DNA of 50,500 nt, taken from positions 1-50,500 of the forward strand of contig CAICTM010000743.1 of the NCBI GenBank assembly GCA_903772945.1, written 5' to 3'. The translations under genes were made by a program, and so were the position numbers. The stretch comes from Seminavis robusta (Eukaryota; Bacillariophyta; Bacillariophyceae; Naviculales; Naviculaceae). This document shows, in pieces, positions 20,461 to 31,194 of this stretch; the stretch's first letter is position 1; each line of letters opens with the position of its first letter. The notes beneath the pieces are model-generated. The model had not been told where the DNA came from. It saw only the letters and a program-made list of their open reading frames with translations, and made no database searches.

Positions 20461-20604
20461 TGCAACTGTACGAGCAGCTTCGATTTTAATGATGCAAACG
20501 CGTGCCGACCTCCATGGTACACATCTACTCGAGCTCTCGTAGAAGTGTATGAGAAAACCTGGCACGCGTTTGAATCTTTAAAACCGAAGCTGCCTGTAGT
20601 TGCA
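20461..20604. repeat. Long hairpin (inverted repeat, arms about 68 bp)
   Basis: The left arm starts TGCAACTGTACGAGCAGCTT and contains CAAACGCGTGCC. The right arm ends AAGCTGCCTGTAGTTGCA and contains GGCACGCGTTTG. The arms pair over most of their length around a centre near 20532 (CGAGCTCTCG). The mismatches are scattered, so it is an old or partly compensated fold-back. It could be a MITE or the template of a hairpin RNA. No coding region is present. Confidence 0.7.
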
Positions 20605-21179
20605 CAGGCTCAGTATGTGCTTCCCTGTACTCTTAGGTAACTCTACATACTGTCAGGATCAGGCACAGTATGCTACGTAGAAAATGTATGGTATCGGCAG
20701 TCATTGAAACAAAGATCCTCTCAATAAGACTCCCAATATTAAATAAACTGCAACAGGGAAGATATAACACCGGCATTAAGACCAACCACATACTGAGAGG
20801 ATTCCGATTTCGCCTTAAGTAGCCACAGGAGGTATCCAATGATGCGTGCCTCTCTCTCAGTTTGCCAGTACGGTATACTCAATCATTCCCACAGCCAATG
20901 AGAACGGATCGTTCTAAGATCCAATCGTTGCAGGTAGGGTATACTTAGTGAATCGTACGTGGTTGCGGCATACTCAAGCAAAGAGGAGAAAAACGCAGAA
21001 ATCGTACAAGATCGCTAATCGTACTGGTAGCTAGCAACCACTCCGTACCCTCCGACACTTCAGTTCTTCAGTTTTGAGCTCATTATTTTCATTCCTTCAA
21101 CTCTATAAAGGAACTCTGCCAAAATTCCAGCTCAACCAAACCACAACAATTGCTTAGTTGACCAAACAATTCTTCCACC
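20605..21179. promoter_or_regulatory. Upstream region of the recombinase gene, with TATA box at 21104
   Basis: TATAAA at 21104-21109 lies 71-76 bp before the ATG at 21180, which leaves room for a short leader. A CCAAT box is at about 20896. GCACAGTATGCTACG near 20661 and the GGCATTAAGACC fragment near 20772 suggest further remnants of small elements. No gene is supported in this stretch. Confidence 0.4.
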
Positions 21180-21655
21180 ATGGCCAAAAATGCCAATGAT
21201 GGAGCCTTTGGGTTGGAAGACGTGCCGGATTTGCCTGAAGCACCCACGGAACAGCCCAAGTACAACCGGGATTACCATCGTCTCTTCGTCAAATTCATGA
21301 GCTGGCTGCACAAGAGGACATACACCAAGGCGGCTCGCTTCCAACCTAGTGCTTTGGCCGGCATCCAACCACACCACGTTGCCGACTACTTGAAATGGCG
21401 TGCGTATGGTACGACCGATGTTGACTTCAAAGATCTTGAGCAGAATCCAACTTGCCGCTCCTCTACTCTTGAGCAAGACAAGAAGGCTATCTCCTTCTAC
21501 ATGCCCATCAAAGGTGCCACATGGAATGGAACCTCCGGCAATCCAACCAAGTCCGATCCTGTGAATGAAGTGGTAAAGGAAGTCAAGAAAGCGGAGACTC
21601 AACACCGCGGCAAGAAGTCCTGTGCCACCAGGGATTTGACGGAAACTGAGTATCG
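21180..21655 (+). pseudogene. Crypton-like tyrosine recombinase, 5' part (interrupted by a Ty3/gypsy element)
   Basis: The reading frame from the ATG at 21180 codes 158 residues and part of one codon before the LTR starts at 21656. After a short acidic leader, residues about 28-110 look like an N-terminal core-binding domain: KFMSWLHKRTYTKAARFQPS, HHVADYLKWRAYG, and further helices. The segment ends TETEYR, where the codon CG- is completed by C at 30126 on the far side of the insertion. In place, the ORF continues only five codons into the LTR and stops at 21668. The frame before the break is fully open and the start context is good (accATGG), with a TATA box upstream. Confidence 0.75.
21652..21655. 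repeat. Target-site duplication ATCG, left copy
   Basis: ATCG directly precedes the LTR start (TGCACTACGC) and recurs at 30122-30125 directly after the right LTR end (GTGTATTGCA). Four bp is within the range left by Ty3/gypsy integrases, though five is more usual. Dropping one copy restores the recombinase frame. Confidence 0.7.
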
Positions 21656-22081
21656 TGCACTACGCTAAAAGCTAGTGTAAAGATCTTTCGAGTGTTTTGA
21701 GTTTGAGAGAATGAAAGTTTATGAGAGAGATTAGAAAGCTACGAAAACTAATCCATGGAGAGAGATCGTTGTGAAGCTCATTGAAGTTGGTCTCTCTCTC
21801 TTTCCCGCGGGAGGCCTCGAAGTGTGATATCGTAGGTTATGGCAATAACTCTACGTACTCCACGGTCCATGTCCGGAACACGTGGAAACTTCCGCTAGTA
21901 TCTGTCTAGTATCGTGGAAGCTCTCCACGCAAGCTAAAAATCTAGCGCGATGTTTCTCGACACCTGTCGAACTAGCGTCCTGAGAACACTGTCTCAATTA
22001 CTATTCGCAAGGGACTACGTCATGAGTCACAAACCCTATCTAGATCGAGTCGCGAATAAAACTAAGAGCCGTGTATATGCA
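21656..22081 (-). repeat. LTR 1 (3' LTR of the outer element)
   Basis: It starts TGCACTACGCTAAAAGC and ends GTGTATATGCA. It is alignable with the LTR at 29700 almost throughout, including GTGTAAAGATCTTTCGAG and CTCCACGGTCCAT. It differs by small indels, for example an extra TCTC run near 21793. The polypurine tract lies immediately to its right, at about 22082-22091. Confidence 0.85.
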
Positions 22082-24336
22082 TTCGCCCCCTGAAAAGGGT
22101 CACCGAAGGCGCGACATCAGTCGGCCAAGCAGAACATATGAATTAAAGAAGTGCAGGGCACTCTCCGGAGAATGGATGTCGCGATGAGCGCGCAACGTGC
22201 AACTCCTCCAAGGATCGCCTGTATGGGTGTACATACCTATGTCCACGTCTGGATAGACTGTGACGCCATGGCGGTGCATTCGCGCCGGTATAGCGTCCTT
22301 TGTTATTGACTCGGTCTTTTTGGTAAGGACCTTTGTGCCTTGGCTGACCATACTTGCTGTGCTGATACCGTTGAATCATCACAGTATCGTTGGCCATTGT
22401 ATTGATGGGACATCGCGTTCGTTTTCCTTCTCCTTGTTTTCTGGATGAGATCGTGGCGACGTTCTTTGTTGTGTTTCCATTTTACTTCGAAACGGACTTT
22501 GTGATCGCTTCCGATTGAAAGTGTGTCAATGACTGCGATGGAGTCCTATGCATCCCGGAGTGTCTTTTTGACCTCTGCGCGGTACTCGCGTCCTCTATCC
22601 ACGATAACCTCAGCAGGCCAGGGATATGGTGAGCCACGTCTTTTCTAGAACGATGGCTACTTCGTCTGCTGCATTGGAGCATATCTCGGCAATCTCGAAC
22701 CATTCGTTTACGTGATCAATCATTGTCAATCAAATGAAATGGACAGGGATACCTTTTCTTGGGATCCCCAGCATTGTATGTACATGTGATCTTCTTATCC
22801 ATATGTCTCGATATTAGTTCTCTAGTCCAATGTATCTACCAGGTTTCTTCCTGGTCGTAGGAGGAGCGATATTCTGGATCTCGTCTATTTTCTTGGTTAC
22901 GGTTGGATTCCTTCTCAACTAATCCAGTAGCTCGGATCTTCAGTTCTCTTCTTTCGAAGAAGGGCTTGGTAGCATTGATCTTAGTCCGGCTTCTCGAAGC
23001 CTTCGGAGATCTTCATCCTACTTTTCAACTGCTCACTTAGATCGCCTGTGCGTTAGGATGAGTAGATATTCAATGTATGCACGGACTTTTCCTAAGTCAT
23101 GCATGAGTGTTCTATCTCTCTTGGAAGATGTCGGCACTATTGCATAGGCCCATTGGTACTCGGTGGTACTCGTATTTCCTGGATCTGTCTAGATTCAGTA
23201 GCATGTTTTGTATCCTTAGGATTGCTATCTTTCATAGGGAAAGATATGCTATTCCACTTCGTTGACGCGGTAGTGAAATCGCACTTGATTCTTAGATCGG
23301 AGAGAAAGTCCCGACCTATGATCATGTCATACGCCCCAAGTTGTTGGTGGCGTGCAAGTTCCAATCGATAATTCTACTATCGAGGAACTCAGAGTTATAA
23401 TGCCCCCTTCTTCGTGCTGGGTTTAATTCCTTACCGGTTAGTCCTCGTTTGGACGCCCAGATCCTTCATGCTAATCTCTTCACTGAACTGGGTAATCACG
23501 GTCAGCGGCTCCTGTACTCAGTAAGCAACGGAGTGGAACGGGATTTGGTTTCCCTATTTCTCGCTTGTTAAATCAAACATAGACGATAGTTTGAGGTATC
23601 TTGTCTTTCGACGTACGAGATGGTTGCCCGGACGCGGTTTACACTGCTGGATAGATGTCGACTCTAGTTGAGCAGTTGCTATGCAATTATCTACTTTGCC
23701 GTAGAATTCATCAGTTGCACAACATCTTGTTTACTAGTAGTGAGATATCTTCATCACTTAGTTATGATAAATCGGAACATAGTTCCTTTGAATCATCATA
23801 CTGGCCTAATCATCAGACGGTGATCTCTCCATCCGAATGTTTGAAGTCTAATTCGGCAAGTGCCTTGTCGACTGCAGCCGTTTTCTTGTCCATCTTGTTG
23901 AGGGACCCGACAGGGGAGTCATCCTCTTTGTCAGAGTCTTCCGACTTGCTTTTGGCAACATGGTTTCATTCTCTTTTCTTGCAATCCGCCTTGACCGCAG
24001 CGTTGGAAATTTTCTTCATGAGGACAGATATTTCCTTCTTGGTGTAGTTCTTGGTGTCGTCGGACTCGCGTTTCCAAGTCTTGTTATTGTTGTAAGCTGG
24101 CTTGCTATCGTTGACAGACGAGGACTTGGCTTAGAGTTTCTTCAGAGTCATACAATCAGCAGTATTGTGACTGCTGGACTCGTGGTAATCACACCACTTC
24201 TCTTCGCTCTTGGAGTTGTTGCGAGTAGACTTACTTCTTGCTGTTGTTATTCTTAGAAGGAGCTTGCTTGGAATCAACGCCCTTGTCAAAGTCTTCGCAG
24301 GATTCCATGCGTTCGCAAAATCCAATGAGCGAACTC
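22082..24336 (-). pseudogene. Outer Ty3/gypsy gag tail and pol remnants
   Basis: Read leftward from 24336, the text continues gag after the nested insertion: a CERMESCEDFDKGVDSKQAP segment, then a zinc-binding motif WCDYHESSSHNTADC (about 24150-24200). Near 23240-23330 is the end of a retroviral-type aspartic protease (AYDMIIGRDFLSDLRIKCDF). At about 22900-23150 is sequence matching the reverse-transcriptase region of the nested copy, joined to the protease by a deletion. At about 22480-22720 is text matching the integrase core of the nested copy. All is broken by frameshifts and deletions. Confidence 0.7.
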
Positions 24337-24726
24337 TGCCTACGCTAAACGCTATGGAAATCTTTCGATGTTTTGCGTTGAAGAACTCTTATGGAGGATT
24401 AGATAGCTATGATAACTAATCACCGAGAGAGATCAACAATCAGGATTCGTAATCTAACTCCTCGGCACTGTAACGGGTGATAAGATAGGTTGTGGTAGTT
24501 AATCCTCTCGTTTCCCGATCAAAACGAACGCGTGAAGTTCGGTCTAGCATTCTTAGTAGCGCTCTCTCCACGCCAGCAAATATCTAGCGCGATGTATCAC
24601 CATCGACATAGTATGACTAGCGGTCTATGAGAACCCTGTCTGAATGACTATTCACGAGACTCAGTCTGAGTCGAACTCAACCCTATCTAGGACGGTCACG
24701 AATAAGGCTAAGAGCCATGTATTGCA
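24337..24726 (-). repeat. LTR 2 (3' LTR of the nested element)
   Basis: It is homologous to the other LTRs (GATAACTAATC, AACGCGTG, CTAGCGCGATGTATCAC, ending GTATTGCA) and is followed by the same polypurine tract (complement of TTCGCCCCCTG). The left end reads TGCCTACGC instead of TGCACTACGC. If the target duplication is CTGCC (24336-24340), the LTR has lost its first five bases and starts at 24341. Confidence 0.75.
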
Positions 24727-27700
24727 TTCGCCCCCTGACAAGGTCACAGAAGGCAGACATCAGTCGGACAAGGAGAAACTATGATTTAAAGTGCGGGCAC
24801 TCTCATGAGATTAGATGTAGACATGTTCGTCGCACGATGGCAATCCAACAAGGGGATCAGGCCTTATATGGGTGTAAATACATTATTTTCCAAGTCTGGT
24901 AGACGGTTCCGCCATTGGCGTGCATGTTGGAGCCTTACAGTGCCATTTTCATTGACTCTGTCTATAGTGTAAGAACCTTTGTACTTTTGCTGACCGTACT
25001 TGCGGTGCTGATAGTGACTCCTCCGGTATCGTTGACATTGTATGTATGAGGGACACGCGTCGCATTCTCCTGTTTGTTCTGTTGGATTAGTCGTTGGCGA
25101 CGTTCCCTGATGTACTTCCAGTTGGATTAGAACCGGACGTTGTGAATCGCGTCACAATTGAACAAGAGCTGTGCAGGCGTTGCACGCAGGTGGTATGAAT
25201 CGTGGTATTCATTGCAAAGCAAACCACCGTGAGGACTCCATCCCAAGATCCGTTCCGAGGTCGTCTTGGTACTTGTTGTTTTGAACAGCGTTCAATTTGC
25301 GTATGGTCTGATGAGCCCGCTCGACCATGGAGTTGGCATGAGGGTTGCGCGTGGACTTGCGACGAAGTCCATCATTATCCCGGAGAGTCTCTCGACCTCT
25401 GCGCGGAACTCACGTCCTCTATCCATGATACCTCAGCAGGCCATGGAAACCGAGTAAGCCCGTTTGTTCTAGGACGATGCCACTTGTTGCGCCTTGGAGC
25501 AATATCTCTAGCCATTCGCCATCCGGTTACGGATCATCATGTACAAAGCAATGACTGTGTACGGAATTCTTGTTCTTAGATCCCGACGTTGAGCGACCTT
25601 CGGTCAATACATAGTCTTTCCAAGGGATCTCCTCGCAAATCTTTGGCGGCATCAATCCCAGCTTACGCGTCTTGGGTTTGTTCATCTGCCAGCTCTGGCA
25701 ACGCTGAAATACGGCCTGAACAGTCTTTGCGCTGTCCTTTCCAGGTTTAGTGTTGTCTGATGGTTTGTTCTGTGCGAGTCTCGCCAGAATGCATCAGCAC
25801 ACCATGGTACCTTTCAACTAGCTTCTTCTGCATTTTTTTAGGTACGACGATTTCATCGTCCTTAACTACTAGTGTCGACTTCTCCCCTCTGGGGAAATAT
25901 TTCTTCTTGTAGTCGTTTGGTTTGTCCCTGAGGGGTTTCTTGGTATCGTTGTCGTATTTCTGACGATGTTCGATCTGACGATGTTCGATCTAAGGGAACG
26001 AGAGAGGGAAACCGCTAGGGAAGTCCTCTTAGTATGCAGCCATGAGTTCACCGATCTCGCTGGCGTCCAACTGTTCTGAAGAACCATCAATGTTGGAGAT
26101 GTTAAGTCACGACAACGCAACAGCGACGATGTTCTGTTCTCCCTTGATGTACCGTAGTTCAGGGCCGTATCTTTCCAGAATAAGGCGCCAACGCATTACG
26201 CGATCGGTAATGAACTTCTTACCTGTAAGATTCTTTTGGTCCGTATGCACACGTCTTCTGTCTTAGAAGAATGTTACTGAATTCTTTCAGATTTTCTACG
26301 ATATTGAGAATTTCCTTCTCGGTTACTGTGTAACGTTTCTGATCAGGGTTGAGCTTTCTGCTTTAGAACGCGATAGGTTTTCCCTTCGGTGAAATTACTG
26401 CACCTAGTTGAGTATCACTCGCATCCGTGTGGATAACGAATGTATCATTTAAATCAGGGTAGGCGAGGTTTCTTAGCCGATGTTCTTCTTCTTCTGGCTA
26501 AAGGCTTTGTGGTGTTCGGCTTCCCATTTCCACGTCGTTGTTTTGGAAGTCACGAAGCGAGTGGGGCCAGACATGTGATCGTCTCATCCACATATCTCGA
26601 TAGTATTTCACTATTCCAATGAATCTACAGAGTTACTTTCTGTTGGTATGAAGAGCGATATCTGGATCACATCTATTGTCCTTTAGTAAAGGGTTGGATT
26701 CCTTCTAGAGTAATCCAATAGCCTAAATATTCAAGTTCTCCTCTTGCGAAGAAGGACTTGTGAGCATTGATCTTAAGTCCAGCTTCTCGAAGCCGTCGGA
26801 AAACTTCATCCAACATTTCAACGTGATCTGCCAGATCCCCGTTAGTTAGGATGAGTGTATCATCAATGCTCTCACGGACGTATTCTAGGTAGTGCATTCG
26901 TGTTCCCATCTTCTCTTGGAAGATGTCGGACTATTACATAGGCCCAATGGCCACCTCTGGTACTCGTACTTTCCCACGGGAGTACGATGGACGCGTTGCT
27001 TCGAGTGAGTGACAGCTCGATGTGATAGTATCCCATGTTCGGGTCTAGACTATTAGCGTACTTGAATCCATCTAGCTTCAAGCGCATGTCTTTTCTTTCA
27101 TTTTTAATATTTTTTTTTTTGTTATTCTGTATTTGGGATGGTAGGCTTTCGCGTTCCTTTTGTTCGGTTCCCGGAAATCATAGATTAATCGTACAGATCC
27201 ATTTTGCTTGGGAATGATAAAAGTTGGTGCCGCCCACTCGCAACGATTCACCTTCTTGAGTACCCCTGCCTCGCAGAGACGTTCACCTCCATCTTAAGAG
27301 TGTTGAGTACACGGGATAGGATAGCCCTGTCATGGTAGGGTTAGCATCGGCTGCGACGTCTCTACTTCGTATCGTCATCTGCACTTTTCCTAATACCATC
27401 GATAGTCAGGTACTGTCGTCAGTAAGGATGAAGTGTTTCCTTCTCTTCTTTGTTTAACTGATCTTGACTTTGGCACACCTGCCTTCAAGTTCAGTTTGTT
27501 CGTATTTCGCTTCAAGAATCTTTGAACGCTCTGGCCTTCATCACAGCAGTAGTCAGAATGAAGAAGTGCTCATCTTCTTCATGGTCGTCATGTCTTTCAT
27601 AGGAATAGATGCGCCGTTCCACTCCACTGAACATGGTGGTGAAATCGAACTTAATTCCTAAATCAGAGAGAATATCTCCACCTATGATCATGTCATACAC

Positions 27701-28432
27701 CCACAAGCTCTTGTGCCGTGTAAATCCCCTCGGAAGTCTATATTCGTGTAATTCAGGAATCCTGAATGCACTTTTGCACTTCGTGCTGGTGTCTATTCTC
27801 CTGCAGGGGTAGTCCACATTGTTTGGACGCCCCCAATCTCCTTCATGCGTACTTTCTTTGCATGAGGTTGAGCAATCAGGGTTACGGATGCTTCTGTATC
27901 CGGTAAGCAACGGAGTGTAACGGTTTTTTGTTTCCCTTTTTCTCGCTTTTTAATTACTGACGAGGGTTGGGTCTCTTTGCTGTCGACGTTTACGCGGTGG
28001 TTCGCCACGGACGAGGTTACGATGCTAATAGATCTCAGCGTCTAGTGCGCGCTTTAGGCCATACATTAATTGCGTAGTGTTCTCAGTTGCCACATTTTGT
28101 GTACTAGTTAGATATCTTCATCATTTTGGTATGAGAAATCGGACATGGTTCCGTTGAGTCTTCATCCTGTCCTAATCCTCAGATGCGTTTCCCTCCAGTG
28201 ATGAAATTGAGGAGTAGATCCTACTTGTCAGAGTCTTCTGATTTGTCTTTGGCAACAAGTGTTGCACGAGTATCGTCGTTTTCTTTTCTTCGTCATTGTC
28301 GACAGAGAGGAAGAAGTGGGTTTCAGTCACAACTGTTTTCTACGAAGTTGACGAACGCATGCTTCCTTGAGCACTCTTCATGGTGAAGGATAGGTTGACG
28401 GTAGCTGAAAGCTATTGTGTTTGTTAACAAAA
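24727..28432 (-). pseudogene. Nested Ty3/gypsy pol: protease, RT, RNase H, integrase, all frameshifted
   Basis: In minus-strand order: a gag start like the outer one near 28375; protease end YDMIIGGDILSDLGIKFDFT at about 27630-27690; reverse transcriptase with SIDDTLILTNGDLADHVE and AGLKINAHKSFFARGELEYL (26673-26909), where IDD replaces the usual YxDD form after a Ser; RNase H with TDASDTQLGAVIS, GKPIAF and KLNPDQKRYTVTEKEIL (about 26250-26440); and integrase text with RGREFRAE-like and NPHANSMVERAHQTIRKLNA segments (about 25230-25870). Each segment needs its own frame, so no functional polyprotein is encoded. Confidence 0.75.
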
Positions 28433-28851
28433 TGCACTACGTAAAGCTAGTGTAAAGATCTTCGAGTGTTTTGAGTTTTGAGAGAAGAAAGTTATGAGGA
28501 TAAAGCTATGAAAACTATATTCAACGCGGAGTCACAATCAAAGGATCAGTAATCTGACTCCCGCGGGAAGAATGTAAAGTTGTGATAGAGAAGGTTGTCG
28601 GTAGTAATCCTACTCGTTCCCCGACAATCCAAAACAGGAACGCGTGGATATGCGTCTAGCATTTATCTAGTAGCGGTGGAATCTCTCCACGCCAGCTAAA
28701 TATCTAGCGCGATGTTTCACTATCGACCTAGTATGACTAGCGGTCATGAGAACCCTGTCTCAATGACTATTCACGAGAGACTCAGTCATGAGTCGAACTC
28801 AAACCCTATCTAGGATCGAGTCGCGAATAAGGCTAAGAGCCGTGTATTGCA
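28433..28851 (-). repeat. LTR 3 (5' LTR of the nested element)
   Basis: It starts TGCACTACGTAAAGC and ends GTGTATTGCA. The leader to its left (minus-strand downstream) is the same as beside LTR 4, including the TTTGTTAACAAA palindrome at about 28421-28432. It reads straight into the outer gag at 28852. Confidence 0.8.
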
Positions 28852-29647
28852 CTGCCATCTCGGCAGTGAAAGGATCGAAGTCGTGTTCGTCCATTTTGCG
28901 CATCCAGGAGCGAGGAATGCCATGACAGATGATGTCGATGAACTCGTCCTGGTTCAACTGTTGATTGACACTGAAGGGTGGCAAACGTGGAAGCTCATCG
29001 GTGTTCATCCGAGTGAGGTTGTTGATGTAGGCGCGAGTTGTCATCTCGCTAGGCTTACGCATCTTGCGACGCATGAAGCGTTTCTATTTTTCGAGAGCCT
29101 TGTAAGGACAGGCTGCTTCGATAACCGCGTTGATTCCAACGGTGATGTCCTCATTGCTTAGCGCGGGTTCCGCTGCACCGTCCCATGTGGCTTGAACACG
29201 AGCTTGGAATTGGACTTCGGTTTCTCCAGAACCCACGTCGCGTGGAGCAACTGCGTTTACAGCAATTTGTCGTAGGTTGTGGTGACGCACGGCACGATGG
29301 CCTGCACACCCAGCTTCGTAGGCACTCTTCGCAGAGCTGGAAGTCATCTCCTTGAGAAGGCGATGTTTGTCGTCGGCATTGGCCAGGTTGAGTCCAACGA
29401 AGACCTTCTCCATATTCGTAGCCCACTTGATGGTCTGACGCGGAGTGTTGGAACCATTGATAATGGCTACCTTGAAGGTATATTTGGCACTGTTTGCATC
29501 TGCAGGAACGGTGCGAAGTTTGTAGGTGGTTGCACGAGTATCGTCGATCTCGGCTTCTTCATCGTTGTCCACGAGAGGAAGAATGGGTTTGTCACGCAAC
29601 TGTTTCTCGAAGTTGGTGAACGCATGCTTTCCTTGAGCAATCTTCAT
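28852..29647 (-). pseudogene. Outer Ty3/gypsy gag, one in-frame TAG then cut by the nested element
   Basis: From the ATG at 29647 (MKIAQGKHAFTNFEKQ) the frame stays open to an amber codon at 29084-29086. It then continues in the same frame (KRFMRRKMRKPSEMTTRAY and so on, to DPFTAEMA) until the nested LTR begins. So about 265 gag codons carry a single stop, much less damage than the nested pol. The protein would be a capsid-like gag; the zinc-finger part lies beyond the nested insertion at about 24150-24200. Confidence 0.7.
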
Positions 29648-29699
29648 GGTGAAGGAATAGGTTGAGGGTAGCTGAAAGCTATTGTGTTTGTTAACAAAA

Positions 29700-30121
29700 T
29701 GCACTACGCTAAAAGCTAGTGTAAAGATCTTTCGAGTGTTTTGAGTTTGAGAGAATGAAAGTTATGAGAGAGATAAGAAAGCTACGAAAACTAATCCATG
29801 AGAGAGATCGTTGTGAAGCTCATTGAAGTTGGTCTCCCGTGGGAGGCCTCGAAGTGTGATATCATAGGTTATGGTAATAACTCTACATACTCCACGGTCC
29901 ATTTCCGGAACACATGGAAACTTCAGCTAGTTGCTGTCTAGTAGCGTGGAAGCTTTCCACGCCGGCTAAATGTCCAGAGCGATGTTTCATCGACAACCTA
30001 GTATGACTAGCAGTCATGAGAACCCTGCCTCAATGACTATTCGCGAAGGACTACGTCATGAGTCGAACTCAAACCCTATCTAGGATCGAGTCGCGAATAA
30101 GGCTAAGAGCCGTGTATTGCA
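29700..30121 (-). repeat. LTR 4 (5' LTR of the outer element)
   Basis: It starts TGCACTACGCTAAAAGC and ends GTGTATTGCA, 422 bp, and is paired with LTR 1. Immediately inside it (29688-29699) lies the palindrome TTTGTTAACAAA where a tRNA primer binding site would be expected; no TGG-starting site is seen. Confidence 0.85.
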
Positions 30122-30125
30122 ATCG
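30122..30125. repeat. Target-site duplication ATCG, right copy
   Basis: ATCG follows the LTR end GTGTATTGCA. The recombinase coding sequence resumes at 30126 with CAAGGTGGTCC, completing the Arg codon started at 21654. Confidence 0.7.
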
Positions 30126-31194
30126 CAAGGTGGTCCATGAACTCTACGGCAAAGGGAGCTTTGAATTGACCATCCGTACAGCCTGCATGTTGAAGCAGCA
30201 AGTCCATCTCATCACCAGAACGGACGACATCTCCAAGTTGAAGTATTCCGACTACAAGCCACATCCAGACTTCCCTTTTGCGCTCAGTTGCAAGGTGCAT
30301 TGGTCCAAGAATATTTCGGAAGAAGGACAATGCCCCGACCAAATCATTCTTGGGTCGATGGATACCGACTTTTGTGCTATGCTCGGATTGGTGAATTACA
30401 TGGAGGCGTCCTTCAACTACGGGTATGGCGCCGCTGGTCGGGAAGATGCATTCCTCTTTACTCCCGAAAGCGATCCCAAGTTGGCTCCCAAGCACTGCAA
30501 CGCAGCCTACCGCAACATTCTCAAGGCTGTCTTTTTGTCGGCTCCATTTCTGGCTGTGGCGCTCCTCATTGCCGGTGTTCTTGGGAGTCACAGCATTCGG
30601 AAGTTTGCTGCAACTCTGGCAAGAGGAATGGGTGCTACTGCTGACGAAGTTGACATTCGATATCGCTGGAAGGCTCGCTTGTCTGGACGGGTTGTTGATG
30701 CCTACATTTCGCCTGAACAGCCCTGGATCGACGCCCGTGTTGCCGAAAAGCTTTGCATGGGGGCTCCTATTGCCTACAAGCTACACCCGGATGCCAAGAG
30801 AGTGACTCCCGACTGGCTGATTGAGCATGTGGTGCCAAGGACACATGCCTTTTACGACGGTGTCAACGACATTTCCCTTCACTTGGCTCTGCCTCTTTTG
30901 TGGGCTGCTCTTGACGAATCTTGGGAGGAGAGGATGGAGCCTCCCGTTCGTGTTAGGATCCAAGATGCGTACGAGCGCATCAAGGCCGATATTCCTGTTG
31001 GTGTCAACCCTGTGGTGAAGGTGCCTCTCTCTATTTGGACGCACAACACCAAGCTCCACATCAACGAAATCGAGCCGATGGATACGGGAGGTGGCGGTGG
31101 CACGGCTGGTGGCACTACGGGAACGACCGGCCAGGCAAGCACTCGTCAAGTTGCCAATCAGTCTCGGCAGGTGACGGCTATGCAAACGCAATAG
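30126..31194 (+). pseudogene. Crypton-like tyrosine recombinase, 3' part (catalytic domain)
   Basis: This part is open for about 355 codons from the junction to a TAG at 31192. It carries the recombinase catalytic domain: a first Arg in LITRTDDISKL (codon 30217), a Lys in CKVHWSKN, the HxxR box in GSHSIRKFAATLARG (His codon 30589), a Trp in the third-His position (RYRWKARLSG), and the likely nucleophile Tyr in VVDAYISPE (codon 30703), then DARVAEKLCMG. HxxR with Trp and DxYI spacing fits Crypton-type and related YR proteins. The C-terminus is Gly/Thr-rich then Gln-rich. Joined to 21180-21655 with one ATCG copy removed, it gives about 514 codons with no other change. The gene is broken only by the insertion. 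Confidence 0.75.

Larger units (their letters stand above)
24341..28851 (-). mobile_element. Nested Ty3/gypsy element of the same family, inside the outer gag
   Basis: The element has LTRs at about 24341-24726 and 28433-28851, in the same orientation as the outer copy. CTGCC at 24336-24340 and at 28852-28856 is a probable 5-bp target duplication, splitting the outer gag after FDPFTAEMA. It is closest to the outer copy in LTR and leader sequence. Most of its own gag is deleted: the leader and first gag codons (28380-28430) jump within about 200 bp to the pre-protease text. Pol is nearly full length but shifted in frame many times. Confidence 0.75.
21656..30121 (-). mobile_element. Outer Ty3/gypsy LTR retrotransposon inserted in the recombinase gene
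   Basis: The element is 8466 bp including a nested copy, about 3.96 kb without it. It has LTRs at 21656-22081 and 29700-30121, both starting TGCACTACGC and ending with TGCA, and ATCG on each side. Coding is on the minus strand, so the right LTR is the 5' one. Gag begins at 29647. Pol remnants lie at 22082-24336. A polypurine tract (AGGGGGCGAA on the minus strand) adjoins the left, 3', LTR. Pol has lost much of its length: protease text runs into reverse-transcriptase text near 23165. The LTRs differ by many small changes, so the insertion looks old, or the consensus has errors. Confidence 0.85.
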
